52,347 bases of DNA, taken from Arcticibacter svalbardensis MN12-7. Lineage in GTDB: Bacteria > Bacteroidota > Bacteroidia > Sphingobacteriales > Sphingobacteriaceae. The stretch covers positions 1-52,347 of the forward strand of contig NZ_AQPN01000095.1 in NCBI RefSeq assembly GCF_000403135.1, written 5' to 3'. Below, piece after piece: positions 34,373 to 43,914 of the stretch. Below the pieces are notes generated by a model. The model ran no database searches, had not been told where the DNA came from, and saw only the letters and a program-made list of their open reading frames with translations. How positions within the stretch are numbered: position 1 is the first letter of the stretch; each line of letters starts with the position of its first letter. Position numbers and translations under genes: made by a program.

Positions 34373-36016
34373 ATGAAAAATCAAGTTATAAAATTCATAT
34401 TGTTCTTGTCCTTGTTTTCATCTGCTTGTAACGATGAAATACTGGACATTCAACCCACCGATCAATTAACTGATGCTACCGTTTGGAGTAATGCTGCAAA
34501 TGCAGGGTTATTTCTGAATGATATCTATAATTCACTTAACCCGGGTCCTCAATCAACCGTCTTTACCAACCTGCCTTCTGAAATAAGCAATGATCCTCTG
34601 GATAATTTTTCAGATAACAGCATAGGCGGGTCACTTGCGGGCATCCCATCATATGTAAACTTTGCATCTGGTTCTTATGGACCCTCAACACCAATTTTTC
34701 CCGGTCATTGGGACAGCATGTACAAGGCCATCCGAAAATGTAATGTCTTTATTGAAAATGTTAGTCCGGCAGACTATGATGCTAACGTGAAGAAATCCTA
34801 TATCGCACAAGCTAGATTTCTAAGAGCCTACTTCTATAAACAATTGATGAATCTGTATGGTGGTGTGCCTATTATCACTAAATCCTTAAACCAATCTGAG
34901 GATGGAGAATCAATCTTTCAAGCCCGGAATTCGTATGAAGAGTGTGTTGCCTTTTTGCAGACCGAATGTGAAGAAGCCGCAACAGACCTTCCATTGAAGG
35001 TAACTGCTGCAGAGGCTGGCAGAGTAACCAAGGGTGCCGCACTCGCTTTAAAAGGAGAGGCAGAGCTGTATGCTTCAAAATGGGAAGACGCAGCAGCTAC
35101 AAATCTGAAAATAATCAATTTAGGTGCAGGTTATGATCTGTTCGCAGACTATGCTGGCTTGTTCTATGTAGCGAATGAGAACAATAAAGAAGTAATTTTT
35201 GACATTCAATATGCCGCAAATGTTAAGCCTGAAGTAAAGGAAGGTTATTGGAATCCGGTTAAAACTACAGATGGAACCAGTTTTGGTTCAGTAAATCCAA
35301 CCCAGGATATGGTGGATACCTATGAGTTTTTAGATGGTAAAACAGAGGCTGAAGGGTCAGCACTTTTTGATCCTTCAAATCCATATGCAAACCGGGATAA
35401 ACGTTTTGCTGCATCTATTATTTATGATGGAGCAACCTGGAAAGGAGGCGTAATAAACACACGCCTGGGCATAGCAAATAATAGAAACCAACTGGACGAA
35501 TCTGGTTCAGGAGGGGGAACTAGGACGGGTTATTGGCTCGGTAAAATAATTGATCCTTCTATCGTACCCCGGGTAAGTGCGGGTCAAAATTCAATTATCT
35601 GGAGATATGCAGATGTGCTTCTTAACTATGCAGAAGCAAAAAATGAAAATACAGGCCCGGACCAATCTATATATGATGCCATTAATAAGCTTCGGACCAG
35701 AGGCGGATTACCCAATCTGACCACAGGGTTGACACAGGACCAAATGAGGGAAAAAATACGAAGAGAAAGACGGGTAGAATTATTTTTTGAAGGCAAAAGA
35801 TTATTTGATTTATGGAGATGGCGAATTGCAGAGGATGTATTCTCTAAGCCTCTTTCCGCCATGAAGATTACTGTTGTCGCTGGTAAACTCGTGTATCAAA
35901 AACAACCAGCAGGTGGAGCTAAAGTAACCTTTGATAAATCTAAAAATTATTTAATGCCTATTCCTGCGGCAGTAATCGCGCAAAATCCAAAAATTACGCA
36001 AAATCCAGGATATTGA
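34373..36016 (+). CDS. RagB/SusD-family nutrient-binding lipoprotein
   Basis: A 547-residue surface lipoprotein that caps the SusC porin and binds the glycan or glycoconjugate. The signal is MKNQVIKFILFLSLFSSAC with lipobox cysteine C19. Tetratricopeptide-like helices and the family hallmarks ARFLRAYFYKQLMNLYGGVP and RRERRVELFFEGKRLFDLWRW (near 461; split as RRERRVELFFEG and KRLFDLWRW) are clear, and the C-terminus is NPKITQNPGY. It shares the operon with SusC (6-bp spacing), and its stop codon overlaps a TTG in the phosphodiesterase frame. Confidence 0.94.
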   Translation: MKNQVIKFILFLSLFSSACNDEILDIQPTDQLTDATVWSNAANAGLFLNDIYNSLNPGPQSTVFTNLPSEISNDPLDNFSDNSIGGSLAGIPSYVNFASGSYGPSTPIFPGHWDSMYKAIRKCNVFIENVSPADYDANVKKSYIAQARFLRAYFYKQLMNLYGGVPIITKSLNQSEDGESIFQARNSYEECVAFLQTECEEAATDLPLKVTAAEAGRVTKGAALALKGEAELYASKWEDAAATNLKIINLGAGYDLFADYAGLFYVANENNKEVIFDIQYAANVKPEVKEGYWNPVKTTDGTSFGSVNPTQDMVDTYEFLDGKTEAEGSALFDPSNPYANRDKRFAASIIYDGATWKGGVINTRLGIANNRNQLDESGSGGGTRTGYWLGKIIDPSIVPRVSAGQNSIIWRYADVLLNYAEAKNENTGPDQSIYDAINKLRTRGGLPNLTTGLTQDQMREKIRRERRVELFFEGKRLFDLWRWRIAEDVFSKPLSAMKITVVAGKLVYQKQPAGGAKVTFDKSKNYLMPIPAAVIAQNPKITQNPGY

Positions 36017-36039
36017 TCATTTGCAATCTTCGTAAAAAC

Positions 36040-36978
36040 ATGAAAAATAGAGCCTTTTTGTCTTTTTCTGCCTTACTGATTCCATTTTTTCTAATCAGTT
36101 TTTCGACAAGGGATAAACTTCATCGAATCGAGTTAACCTCAACAGATGATTTAAAAACATTTTTTACATATAGTCCAGATAGGATTCCTTTTGTAAGCTC
36201 ACACCGCGGTGGAGCAACAATTGGCTATCCGGAAAATAGTATCGAAACCTTTGAACATACCCTACAAAGTGTGCATTCCATAATGGAGATTGATCCCCAT
36301 TTTACTAAGGACAGTGCAATTGTATTGATGCATGACGGAACGCTGAATAGAACCAGCACAGGAAAAGGAAAAGTATCCGATTATACCCTGGCAGAAATCA
36401 AAAAACTAAAACTAAAAGATCCACAAGGCAATATCACCAATCAGCGCATCCCCACATTAGATGAAGCGCTCCAATGGGCCAAAGGAAAGACCATTTTAGT
36501 TCTGGATATGAAAGATGTGCCGATCAAAGCCAGAGTAAAAAAGATTGAAGCCAATCATGCTGAGTTTTCGACCATAGTGATGGCATACTCCCTTGAAGAT
36601 GCCAAAGCATGTTATGCTTTGAATAAGAACATCATGATGGAAGTGATGCTGAATAGTGAAGCTAAAGTGAAAGAATTTGATTCGACTGGTATTCCCTGGA
36701 CAAACGTAGTCGTTTTCGTATCACATCTTACACCTATTGATAAAAAGCTCATTGATGAAATTCATAAAAGAGGGGCTATGACCATATTAGGAAGTTCGAG
36801 AAACATTGATGCTGATTATGCCCATTCAAAAATAACGAAGCAAGAATTGGAAAAAGGGTATAGAAACATGATTGATCATGGAACGGATATCATAGAAGCT
36901 GATTTGGGGATAGAAGCAGGGATCGCATTACAAAGTATGCGACCTTCACCCTCAAAAAAAGATAAATTCTTTAAATAA
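36040..36978 (+). CDS. Glycerophosphodiester phosphodiesterase family, exported
   Basis: Hydrolyses glycerophosphodiesters to glycerol-3-phosphate and an alcohol; other phosphodiester-linked substrates are possible. With the ATG at 36040 it has 312 residues and a signal peptide, MKNRAFLSFSALLIPFFLIS, predicting export. The TIM-barrel GDPD active site is complete: HRG at H55-R56 (SHRGGATIGYPENS), E83 and D85 in MEIDPHF, and H98 in LMHDGTLNRTSTG. A TTG start at 36013, overlapping the susD stop as TTGA, is possible but would spoil the signal peptide. It is the first enzyme after the SusCD pair. Confidence 0.9.
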   Translation: MKNRAFLSFSALLIPFFLISFSTRDKLHRIELTSTDDLKTFFTYSPDRIPFVSSHRGGATIGYPENSIETFEHTLQSVHSIMEIDPHFTKDSAIVLMHDGTLNRTSTGKGKVSDYTLAEIKKLKLKDPQGNITNQRIPTLDEALQWAKGKTILVLDMKDVPIKARVKKIEANHAEFSTIVMAYSLEDAKACYALNKNIMMEVMLNSEAKVKEFDSTGIPWTNVVVFVSHLTPIDKKLIDEIHKRGAMTILGSSRNIDADYAHSKITKQELEKGYRNMIDHGTDIIEADLGIEAGIALQSMRPSPSKKDKFFK

Positions 36979-37002
36979 TCAAACCGATCACACCTCGTTT
37001 GT

Positions 37003-38502
37003 ATGTTCCATTTAATAGTAGTGAAATCGTCTCTTAGACAACTTATGGGCATTACCCTTCTTTCTTGCCTGGGTGTGCTTCCTCTATTCGGGTTTGCCCA
37101 TGCAAACCCAACCATTGATTCGCTAATAAAAAAGCGAAAAAGTCTGCCAAACATTATTTTCATTATGGCTGATGATCTGGGTTATGGTGACATTGGGTTT
37201 AATGGTCAACAGAAAATAAAAACGCCTCACATTGATCAGTTAGCTCAGGAAGGTATGGTCATGACCCAACATTATGCCGGCTCTTCTGTATGCGCTCCTT
37301 CAAGGGCAAGTTTAATGACTGGTGTCAACGTAGCACATGCGCATGTTAGAGAGCTTTCTGCCTGGACAGCAAGTGGAAAAGCCATCGACTTAGCTGCAGA
37401 AGATGTTACAGTAGCCCAGGAATTGAAACGCGTAGGTTACTCTACAGGAATAATTGGTAAATGGGGACTAGAAGAAGGAGCAGGAACAGGAAATGTTTTA
37501 GACCATGGCTTTGATTACTTCTATGGCTATAAAACCCATACAGAAGCCCATCATTATTACCCGGAATATATATGGAAAAACAGAGAAAAACTGCAATTGC
37601 CTGATAATGAAAGTGCAAGTAAAAAAGGGGAGTACTCCAATGATGCTTTCACCCGGGAAGCACTCGCTTTTATACAAAAGAACAGCAAAAAACCCTTCTT
37701 TCTTTACCTGCCTTATACCATTCCCCATAATGAACTTACCGTTCCTGACGAATCCAAAGCACCTTATGAAAATCTCGGCTGGCCGAAGAAACCAATGGAT
37801 GTAAGTGGGCATTACCATCATGATCCTGAAGGAAATACCACCTATGCAGGAATGATCTCCCGTCTGGATAGTTATATAGGACAGCTTATGCAAGAGCTTA
37901 AGACGCAAGGAATAGATGATAACACCTTAGTGATCTTTACAAGCGACAACGGCCCTGGTAGTGATAAAGGTATTTTTAATAGCACGGGAGGACTAAGAGG
38001 CAGAAAGCTTACCCTTTATGAAGGAGGGATTCGGGAACCCTTTGCAGCAAGGTGGCCCAATAAAATTAAACCGGGTTCAACGTCTGATCAACCTGCTGCA
38101 TTTTGGGATTTACTACCTACCCTTTGTGATATAGCTGGCATTAAACCAAGCGTTAAAACAGATGGAATCTCTTACCTTCCGACGCTTTTGAATCAAGTGA
38201 AAAACCAAAAAAAGCATGATTTACTTTATTGGGAGATTAATGAATCTCAGGGTCCGATACAAGCCATCCGATTGGGAGATTGGAAAGGAATCAACGCTTA
38301 CCAAAAACCATTCGAATTATATAATCTCAAGGTTGATCCAAAGGAAAGCAAAAACCTGGCACTAAGCAATCCTGGAGTAGTTGCCAAAATAAAGCAAATG
38401 ATGATCAGCTACAGGACAGAAAATCCTGAATTTCCTTTAACTAAAAGGACACCCAACTACGGTAATGACGGTAGTAATCCAGAGACAATTAAAAGTAAAT
38501 AG
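37003..38502 (+). CDS. Arylsulfatase-type sulfatase, Cys-type, exported
   Basis: Removes sulfate esters. The 499-residue protein belongs to the alkaline-phosphatase superfamily, S1-type sulfatases. It has an N-terminal signal (to about FAHANP, residue 36), metal ligands in IMADDLGYGDIGF (D57, D58), and the CxPxR formylglycine motif CAPSRASLMTG with C97, to be converted to formylglycine by an anaerobic-type or FGE maturase not seen here. Further conserved parts are GKWGLEEGAG, IPHNEL and FTSDNGPGSD with the second metal aspartate. It starts 25 bp after the phosphodiesterase, and its stop codon is 1 bp before the next ATG. Confidence 0.92.
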   Translation: MFHLIVVKSSLRQLMGITLLSCLGVLPLFGFAHANPTIDSLIKKRKSLPNIIFIMADDLGYGDIGFNGQQKIKTPHIDQLAQEGMVMTQHYAGSSVCAPSRASLMTGVNVAHAHVRELSAWTASGKAIDLAAEDVTVAQELKRVGYSTGIIGKWGLEEGAGTGNVLDHGFDYFYGYKTHTEAHHYYPEYIWKNREKLQLPDNESASKKGEYSNDAFTREALAFIQKNSKKPFFLYLPYTIPHNELTVPDESKAPYENLGWPKKPMDVSGHYHHDPEGNTTYAGMISRLDSYIGQLMQELKTQGIDDNTLVIFTSDNGPGSDKGIFNSTGGLRGRKLTLYEGGIREPFAARWPNKIKPGSTSDQPAAFWDLLPTLCDIAGIKPSVKTDGISYLPTLLNQVKNQKKHDLLYWEINESQGPIQAIRLGDWKGINAYQKPFELYNLKVDPKESKNLALSNPGVVAKIKQMMISYRTENPEFPLTKRTPNYGNDGSNPETIKSK

Positions 38503-38503
38503 T

Positions 38504-41029
38504 ATGAAAAAATCGATTCTAATTATATATATCTTTTTTTGCGTTGTTGCTTTAAAAGTGAACGCAGCGCAAATTGTTATATTGACTAAAGACAATTTAA
38601 CATTACTTCCCAAAGGCAAAGAAGTTGATGGCATGATCGGTGATTGGGTTATGAAAAATGACCAGGTAATCGCAGTAATTGGTGCAGCTTACCCGGATCG
38701 GGAGGCCAATCAGATGGTATCTTCCATACAAGGAGCAATTATTGATTTCAGTACCCTTTCTGCCAATAATGACCAGTTAACTGTATTTTATCCGCAGGGA
38801 GCACGAGTAGATGTTCCTTCAGCCGATACGATTATTGTAGTTAGGGCCATGGGTGCTGTGATCGTGTTAAAGGCATTGAAGTATGCTACTGATGAAGAGC
38901 CTTATACAGCTGAAACTACGTATACAATGAAAGATGGGGAAGACTATATTCACGTAAAAACCACCTATAAAAATACAGTAAACAAGAGCATAAAACTTCC
39001 GGTTTTCGATATGATCAGAGGTGATAACAAACTGAGTAATTTTACGCCGCAAGGGCTCTCAAATCTCGCCTATATCAATAACGACTGGTACCATTCCGCA
39101 TATGGTGTACTGTCTGAGAAAAACAAGATCTTCATACCTAAGGCTTCCGCACAGCAAAATCTAATTCGGTTAGGCCACAAAGTTTATTATAAATTGTCTG
39201 ATGCTGATCCAACTGAAAATGTAACCCTCAATCCATTTGATTCTTTGTCAATAAGCAGGAAGTTTGTAACCGCCGCTGATGTTTCGGGTCTTCAAATTCA
39301 GCAGTTAGCACAGCCGGACAATCAGCTTTTCAAATTGACAGTATCGCTTAAGGACCATGAGAACACTGATTTTGCAGACGTTTTTCTGAATTTACGCAAT
39401 GATAAAGGGGAGTTGGTTTCTTCTTCTATATCTCATAAAAACGGAGAAGCATTCTTATATGCTTTAAAAGCTTTAAAAGGGAAATACAAATTAGAAGCGT
39501 ATAAACCAGGACATGATAGTATAATTAAAGAAATTATATTCAGTGATACTCTTCAAAAACTAACACTTAAATTCGACAAAGAAACGAAAATAGCATTTAA
39601 AATTACGGATGAAAAAGGAAATCTATTACCCGTTAAGGTTTCCTTTAGAGGCATAAATGGAACGAAAACCCCCAATTTTGGTCCCGCCACAAGAAACGAT
39701 GGAAGTGCTGAACTCTACTATGCAAACAGTAAAGAATTTGAGGTTCCTATTACACCTGGAGATTATACGATCGTGATCTCTCATGGCCCTGAATACGACA
39801 TAGTAGAACGTACTGTAAAAGTAGTAAAAGGCAAAAATCACGTTATAGAAGCTGAAATCAGCCGGGCCTTTACCTCAGCTCATTACATCATAGCGGATTT
39901 ACATAACCATACCACCAGGAGCGGTGATTCAAATGCAGGAGTGCCTGATCGTATAATTAATATGGTTGCCGCAGGGATAGAATTTGCTCCGGCAACCGAA
40001 CATAACCGAATAAGTACCTATGCGGAGGTAATTGATAGTTTAAAGCTCAGTAAATTTATTAAATCAGCAGCCGGTATTGAACTAAGCGGCAGACCAGGCC
40101 CTGGCAGTACCAATCATCAGATTGCTTTTCCTTTATTGATCCAACCCGGTAAACGTGGTTATGGAGCACCAAAAACCGACGTTGACCCTTATGTACAGAT
40201 GAAAAGGCTGTATGATTACGATAATGGAAGCTTTAAGTTGATGCAGCAAAACCACCCCGAAATCAGTTTATTATATTTCGATAAAAATGCGGATGGTATA
40301 AAGGACAAAGGGTATGGCACAGAGGAATTTACCGATGTTATGGAAATCAGGGAATCGATGTTTGATTTACCGGATGCTTTAAACGGAGGAAATACGAATA
40401 CCCGTTCTTTCCAATGGTTGCAATTATTAAACCTCGGTTATCACATTTTTGGAACGGCAAATTCAGATGCCCATGTGATTGGCAGCAGTACCGGAGCTCT
40501 GTTCAACTATGTATATACCAAACATGATGTACCCGAAGAAATAAATGCTCTTGAAATTGCAGCGCAAGTAAAAAAAGGACATGTTATTATGAGTAACGGC
40601 CCATTTATGACGGTAACAGTTAATGATTCATTACCGGGTAGTACTGTAACTGCAATGCGAAACTCAGTAAATATGGCAGTAGTTATTTCACAAGCCCAAT
40701 GGAGCCATGTGAATACGGTTAATGTTATTATCAATGGAAAGATAAAACCTGAATACACATTTACCAAAGCGAAAAATCCAAGCCTGTTCCAAAACAATGG
40801 GTTTAATCACCAATTTCCAATAAAATTAGCCAAAGATGCAGTTGTCCTGATAATGGCCTATGACACCGAAGAGCATGTTGGCCCTGTAACAGGAAAGCGC
40901 AATCAACTGCCTTTTGCACTTTCAAATCCATTCTTTATTGATTTTGATGGTGGGGAGTTCAAAACAAATCATGACATGCTCGGGCAAGTCTTACCGGTAA
41001 AGGGAAAGATCAAGGAAATAAAAGATTGA
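38504..41029 (+). CDS. CehA/McbA-family PHP-domain metallohydrolase
   Basis: An 841-residue exported protein. The signal peptide is MKKSILIIYIFFCVVALKVNA. The N-terminal 460 residues are beta-rich with carboxypeptidase-regulatory-like repeats (FKLTVSLKDHENTDF; IAFKITDEKGNLLPVKVSFRG). The catalytic PHP-type domain begins with ADLHNHTTRSGDS (D465, H467, H469), continues with ATEHNR and ends with GTANSDAH at 650-657 and VIMSNGPFM, all metal-ligand patterns of CehA/McbA-like enzymes. CehA itself hydrolyses carbaryl, but Bacteroidota members sit in polysaccharide loci and probably cleave a phosphodiester, ester or similar bond. It lies directly after the sulfatase, so translation is coupled. The TTG overlap (TTGA at 41026-41029) links it to the next gene. 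Confidence 0.83.
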   Translation: MKKSILIIYIFFCVVALKVNAAQIVILTKDNLTLLPKGKEVDGMIGDWVMKNDQVIAVIGAAYPDREANQMVSSIQGAIIDFSTLSANNDQLTVFYPQGARVDVPSADTIIVVRAMGAVIVLKALKYATDEEPYTAETTYTMKDGEDYIHVKTTYKNTVNKSIKLPVFDMIRGDNKLSNFTPQGLSNLAYINNDWYHSAYGVLSEKNKIFIPKASAQQNLIRLGHKVYYKLSDADPTENVTLNPFDSLSISRKFVTAADVSGLQIQQLAQPDNQLFKLTVSLKDHENTDFADVFLNLRNDKGELVSSSISHKNGEAFLYALKALKGKYKLEAYKPGHDSIIKEIIFSDTLQKLTLKFDKETKIAFKITDEKGNLLPVKVSFRGINGTKTPNFGPATRNDGSAELYYANSKEFEVPITPGDYTIVISHGPEYDIVERTVKVVKGKNHVIEAEISRAFTSAHYIIADLHNHTTRSGDSNAGVPDRIINMVAAGIEFAPATEHNRISTYAEVIDSLKLSKFIKSAAGIELSGRPGPGSTNHQIAFPLLIQPGKRGYGAPKTDVDPYVQMKRLYDYDNGSFKLMQQNHPEISLLYFDKNADGIKDKGYGTEEFTDVMEIRESMFDLPDALNGGNTNTRSFQWLQLLNLGYHIFGTANSDAHVIGSSTGALFNYVYTKHDVPEEINALEIAAQVKKGHVIMSNGPFMTVTVNDSLPGSTVTAMRNSVNMAVVISQAQWSHVNTVNVIINGKIKPEYTFTKAKNPSLFQNNGFNHQFPIKLAKDAVVLIMAYDTEEHVGPVTGKRNQLPFALSNPFFIDFDGGEFKTNHDMLGQVLPVKGKIKEIKD

Positions 41030-41043
41030 TTAAAAGCTATAAT

Positions 41044-43269
41044 ATGATGATCCGATCAAGAGTAAATAAAACAGTAGTATGTCTATTTATTATCTCGTTT
41101 TTCCATGTGATGGTTCATGGTCAGATGATCCAGCCTCAAGAGCTTAAACCACTTTCCAATTTTCAGGGTTTTCCTTCTGGCTCAATCTATCAAAATGTTA
41201 ATCTAGCACCAGAGTTAAGAGCCAGAAATGTGATTAACTATTTAAGTTTTGATGAAAAACTGAGTTTAACCACCGGTATCTTAGGTTTCTGTTTTCCCGG
41301 AATACCCCGCCTGGGTCTGCGTGCAGTTGTGATGGCTGATGCATCGCAAGGCATACGACTTAGTTCAATTCAAAGTGATACTGAAAGTGTTTCTTTTCCA
41401 AGTATGCAAGCTCTTGCAGCAACCTGGAACCCCAAAATCGCTTTAGACTTTGGAACTGCCATGGGAGAACAGTGCAAATTACATGGCGTAGATGTGTTGT
41501 TAGGCCCCGGAATTAACATGCAACGCACGTCAGAAGGAGGGAGGAATTACGAGTATATGGGGGAGGACCCATTGCTTACCTCTAAGATTGCTGTTGCTTA
41601 CGTTAAGGGTATCCAGGCTAAAGGAATTGTTGCAACTGCAAAGCACTTCATCTGTAATGACCAGGAGTTTGTCAGACATATTGCCAGTAGTGATGTTTCA
41701 GAAAGGACATTAAGGGAAATTTATTTACCTCCCTGGAAAGCATTGATTGAGCAAGCAGGGCTCCGGGCCATCATGACGGGTAATAACTTAGTGAACAGCA
41801 TTCCCAATACCATGAATAAACCGCTCCTAAATGATATTTTAAGAGATGAATACCATTTCAAGGGCTTAGCAATGACTGATTGGCAGAATACCAACTATTA
41901 TCCTTTTCAGCAATATTTAGTACCTATCTCTGGAATATCGCTGTTAATGCCGGAAAATAAAACATTTGCAAATTACATCAAGTCTTATCTTACCAAATAT
42001 CCAGATAAGCTAAAAAAGATTGAAAACGAGCTGAATGACATGATCAGCTATAATCTGTATACTTTTTTTGAGGCAGGGATCTATGATAGAGGCGCAGTTG
42101 ATGTTGCTATGGCAAAGAAGGTGAAACTCCATGAAAAATTAGCAGAGCAATGTGCAGATGAGTCTATTTGTTTATTAAAAAACGAACAAGATATATTACC
42201 GGTCAGCGTCAGGAAAAAGATCCTGTTAACAGGGCTGCCTGAAATTTACAGTGGTAAAGGAAGTGGCTTTGTAAAGGGCTTTAATCATGTTGATTTTGAA
42301 TCCGGACTAAGGAGTGCATATGGTAATAACCTGATCTCTGAACCCAAACCTACAGATGAGCAAATACAAAAGGCCGATGTTGTGATCTTTCGCTTAAGCA
42401 AAGAGGCGGGTGAAGGATACGATGTCCCATTTATAGGTGCTGATTCCTCAAGTACAACGATCCAAAAACTGTGTAGACTAAACAAGAATGTAATTGTTTT
42501 GGTAAGTTCCGGAAACGGTATAGAAATGCCCTGGATTCAAAGTGTAAAAGGAGTTTTATGGACTTTTATGCTTGGACAACAAAGGGGAGCTGCATTGGCT
42601 AATGTGATTACTGGAAAAGTGAACCCCTCTGGCAAATTACCTTTCACGCTAGAGAAAGATATTCAGGATTCTCCCGCACCTGAATTCAATTTTCTGGGAG
42701 GAAAACCGTATTGGCATGGCAGCAATAGATTCTATAAAGATTATTGGAAAGGGACGGATACGACAACCGCTAAAATAGAACTTGCTAAGTATGTTAAACC
42801 AAATCAGTTGGTCCACATACCCTATACAGAAGGAGTTTTTATGGGTTATCGATGGTATGAGAAGTATAATAAACCCATACAATTTTGTTTCGGTTATGGA
42901 TTATCCTATACGCAATTTGAGTTTAAAAATCTAAAAATATCCAGAACCTCCATCCCAAGTAAAGACTCTTTAATAGTTAGTTTACAGATACGAAACAGTG
43001 GTAAAGCGCGTGGAGCTGAAGTGGTGCAACTCTATTTATCTGATGTGAAAAGTAGCGTGGAGCGACCATTGAAAGAACTAAAAGGGTTCCAAAAAATCTA
43101 TTTACGGTCCGGGGAGCAACAAACAATCAAGTTTGTTATCCATCCAGAAGATTTGGCTTTCTGGGATGAAAATAAAAATGCATGGAATGCCGAACCAGGA
43201 GATTATGAAATCATGATCGGTAATTCATCTCAGGATATTAAGCTGAAACATAAATTTAAACTCTTGTAA
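41044..43269 (+). CDS. Glycoside hydrolase family 3 (beta-glucosidase-like)
   Basis: Exo-acting glycosidase removing terminal sugars. It has 741 residues from the ATG at 41044, with a signal peptide (MMIRSRVNKTVVCLFIISFF through VMVHGQ); a TTG at 41026 would lengthen it and mask the signal. GH3 N-terminal barrel: GPGINMQRTSEGGRNYEYMGEDP, KHFICNDQE and the nucleophile D279 in GLAMTDWQ. The C-terminal alpha/beta sandwich and a fibronectin-III-like tail (RPLKELKGFQKIYL) follow. Beta-glucosidase, beta-xylosidase and other specificities cannot be told apart from sequence. Fifth enzyme-side gene of the locus, followed 25 bp later by a TetR regulator. Confidence 0.92.
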   Translation: MMIRSRVNKTVVCLFIISFFHVMVHGQMIQPQELKPLSNFQGFPSGSIYQNVNLAPELRARNVINYLSFDEKLSLTTGILGFCFPGIPRLGLRAVVMADASQGIRLSSIQSDTESVSFPSMQALAATWNPKIALDFGTAMGEQCKLHGVDVLLGPGINMQRTSEGGRNYEYMGEDPLLTSKIAVAYVKGIQAKGIVATAKHFICNDQEFVRHIASSDVSERTLREIYLPPWKALIEQAGLRAIMTGNNLVNSIPNTMNKPLLNDILRDEYHFKGLAMTDWQNTNYYPFQQYLVPISGISLLMPENKTFANYIKSYLTKYPDKLKKIENELNDMISYNLYTFFEAGIYDRGAVDVAMAKKVKLHEKLAEQCADESICLLKNEQDILPVSVRKKILLTGLPEIYSGKGSGFVKGFNHVDFESGLRSAYGNNLISEPKPTDEQIQKADVVIFRLSKEAGEGYDVPFIGADSSSTTIQKLCRLNKNVIVLVSSGNGIEMPWIQSVKGVLWTFMLGQQRGAALANVITGKVNPSGKLPFTLEKDIQDSPAPEFNFLGGKPYWHGSNRFYKDYWKGTDTTTAKIELAKYVKPNQLVHIPYTEGVFMGYRWYEKYNKPIQFCFGYGLSYTQFEFKNLKISRTSIPSKDSLIVSLQIRNSGKARGAEVVQLYLSDVKSSVERPLKELKGFQKIYLRSGEQQTIKFVIHPEDLAFWDENKNAWNAEPGDYEIMIGNSSQDIKLKHKFKLL

Positions 43270-43294
43270 GAAAATTATTAAGGAATAGGAGTAC

Positions 43295-43870
43295 TTGACT
43301 AAAGATTTTAACGAAGATGATATACTGAGGAAGGCCATCTTGATTTTCTGGGAAAAGGGGTATAATGCTACCTCGATACATGACCTTATTGACGGACTGG
43401 GGATCGGTCGTTCCAGTATCTATCATGCATTCGGAGATAAACACAGTCTTTTTGTAAAAGCGCTTGAACTGTATCAATCTGAAGGTACTGAAAAAATCAA
43501 AGATATTGTCGAGAATGCCCCATCTCTAAAAATGGCTCTTGAAACACTTTTAAATGCAGTAGCTAAGGACATACTTAATACTACTTGCCCAAAAGGTTGC
43601 TTTAAGGTCAATTCGGAAGTAGAAGTAGCAGCACAAGACGAAATCGTAAATAAGCTTGTTTACAATGATGATTTGATTATTGAAGAGGCACTCCATAAAG
43701 CGTTTAAAAAAGGGCAGCAAAACGGAGAAATCCAGGCCTCAAAAGCCCCCTTAGCACTAGCCCGCTTTTTTTGCAACACCATTGCCGGAATGCGTGTATA
43801 TGCCAAATTCAGAAACGAACGTCAGTTTTTCGATGATATCGCAAAGAAAGCACTTTTCGTTATAGGGTAG
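43295..43870 (+). CDS. TetR/AcrR-family transcriptional regulator
   Basis: A 191-residue repressor-type protein. The N-terminal HTH is ILRKAILIFWEKGYNATSIH and DLIDGLGIGRSSIYHAFGDK, and a C-terminal ligand-binding domain of the family with the KGCFKVNSEVEV segment follows. Start is TTG at 43295: no ATG precedes the HTH, and AGGAG at 43287-43291 (spacing 3-4 nt) gives an unusually good Shine-Dalgarno for this genome. It is the last plus-strand gene, 25 bp after the GH3 gene, and could control either the glycan locus or the AhpD/Crp pair that converges with it. Confidence 0.88.
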   Translation: MTKDFNEDDILRKAILIFWEKGYNATSIHDLIDGLGIGRSSIYHAFGDKHSLFVKALELYQSEGTEKIKDIVENAPSLKMALETLLNAVAKDILNTTCPKGCFKVNSEVEVAAQDEIVNKLVYNDDLIIEEALHKAFKKGQQNGEIQASKAPLALARFFCNTIAGMRVYAKFRNERQFFDDIAKKALFVIG

Positions 43871-43890
43871 GTTCTTGGCATTCAATACAC

Positions 43891-43908
43891 TACACCCAAT
43901 GGGGTGTA
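43891..43908. terminator. Short hairpin between convergent genes
   Basis: TACACCC (43891-43897) and GGGTGTA (43902-43908) form a perfect 7-bp stem with an AATG loop, between the TetR gene and the end of the AhpD-like gene. There is no T-run, so it is a weak terminator candidate. Confidence 0.45.
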
Positions 43909-43914
43909 ATGCTT

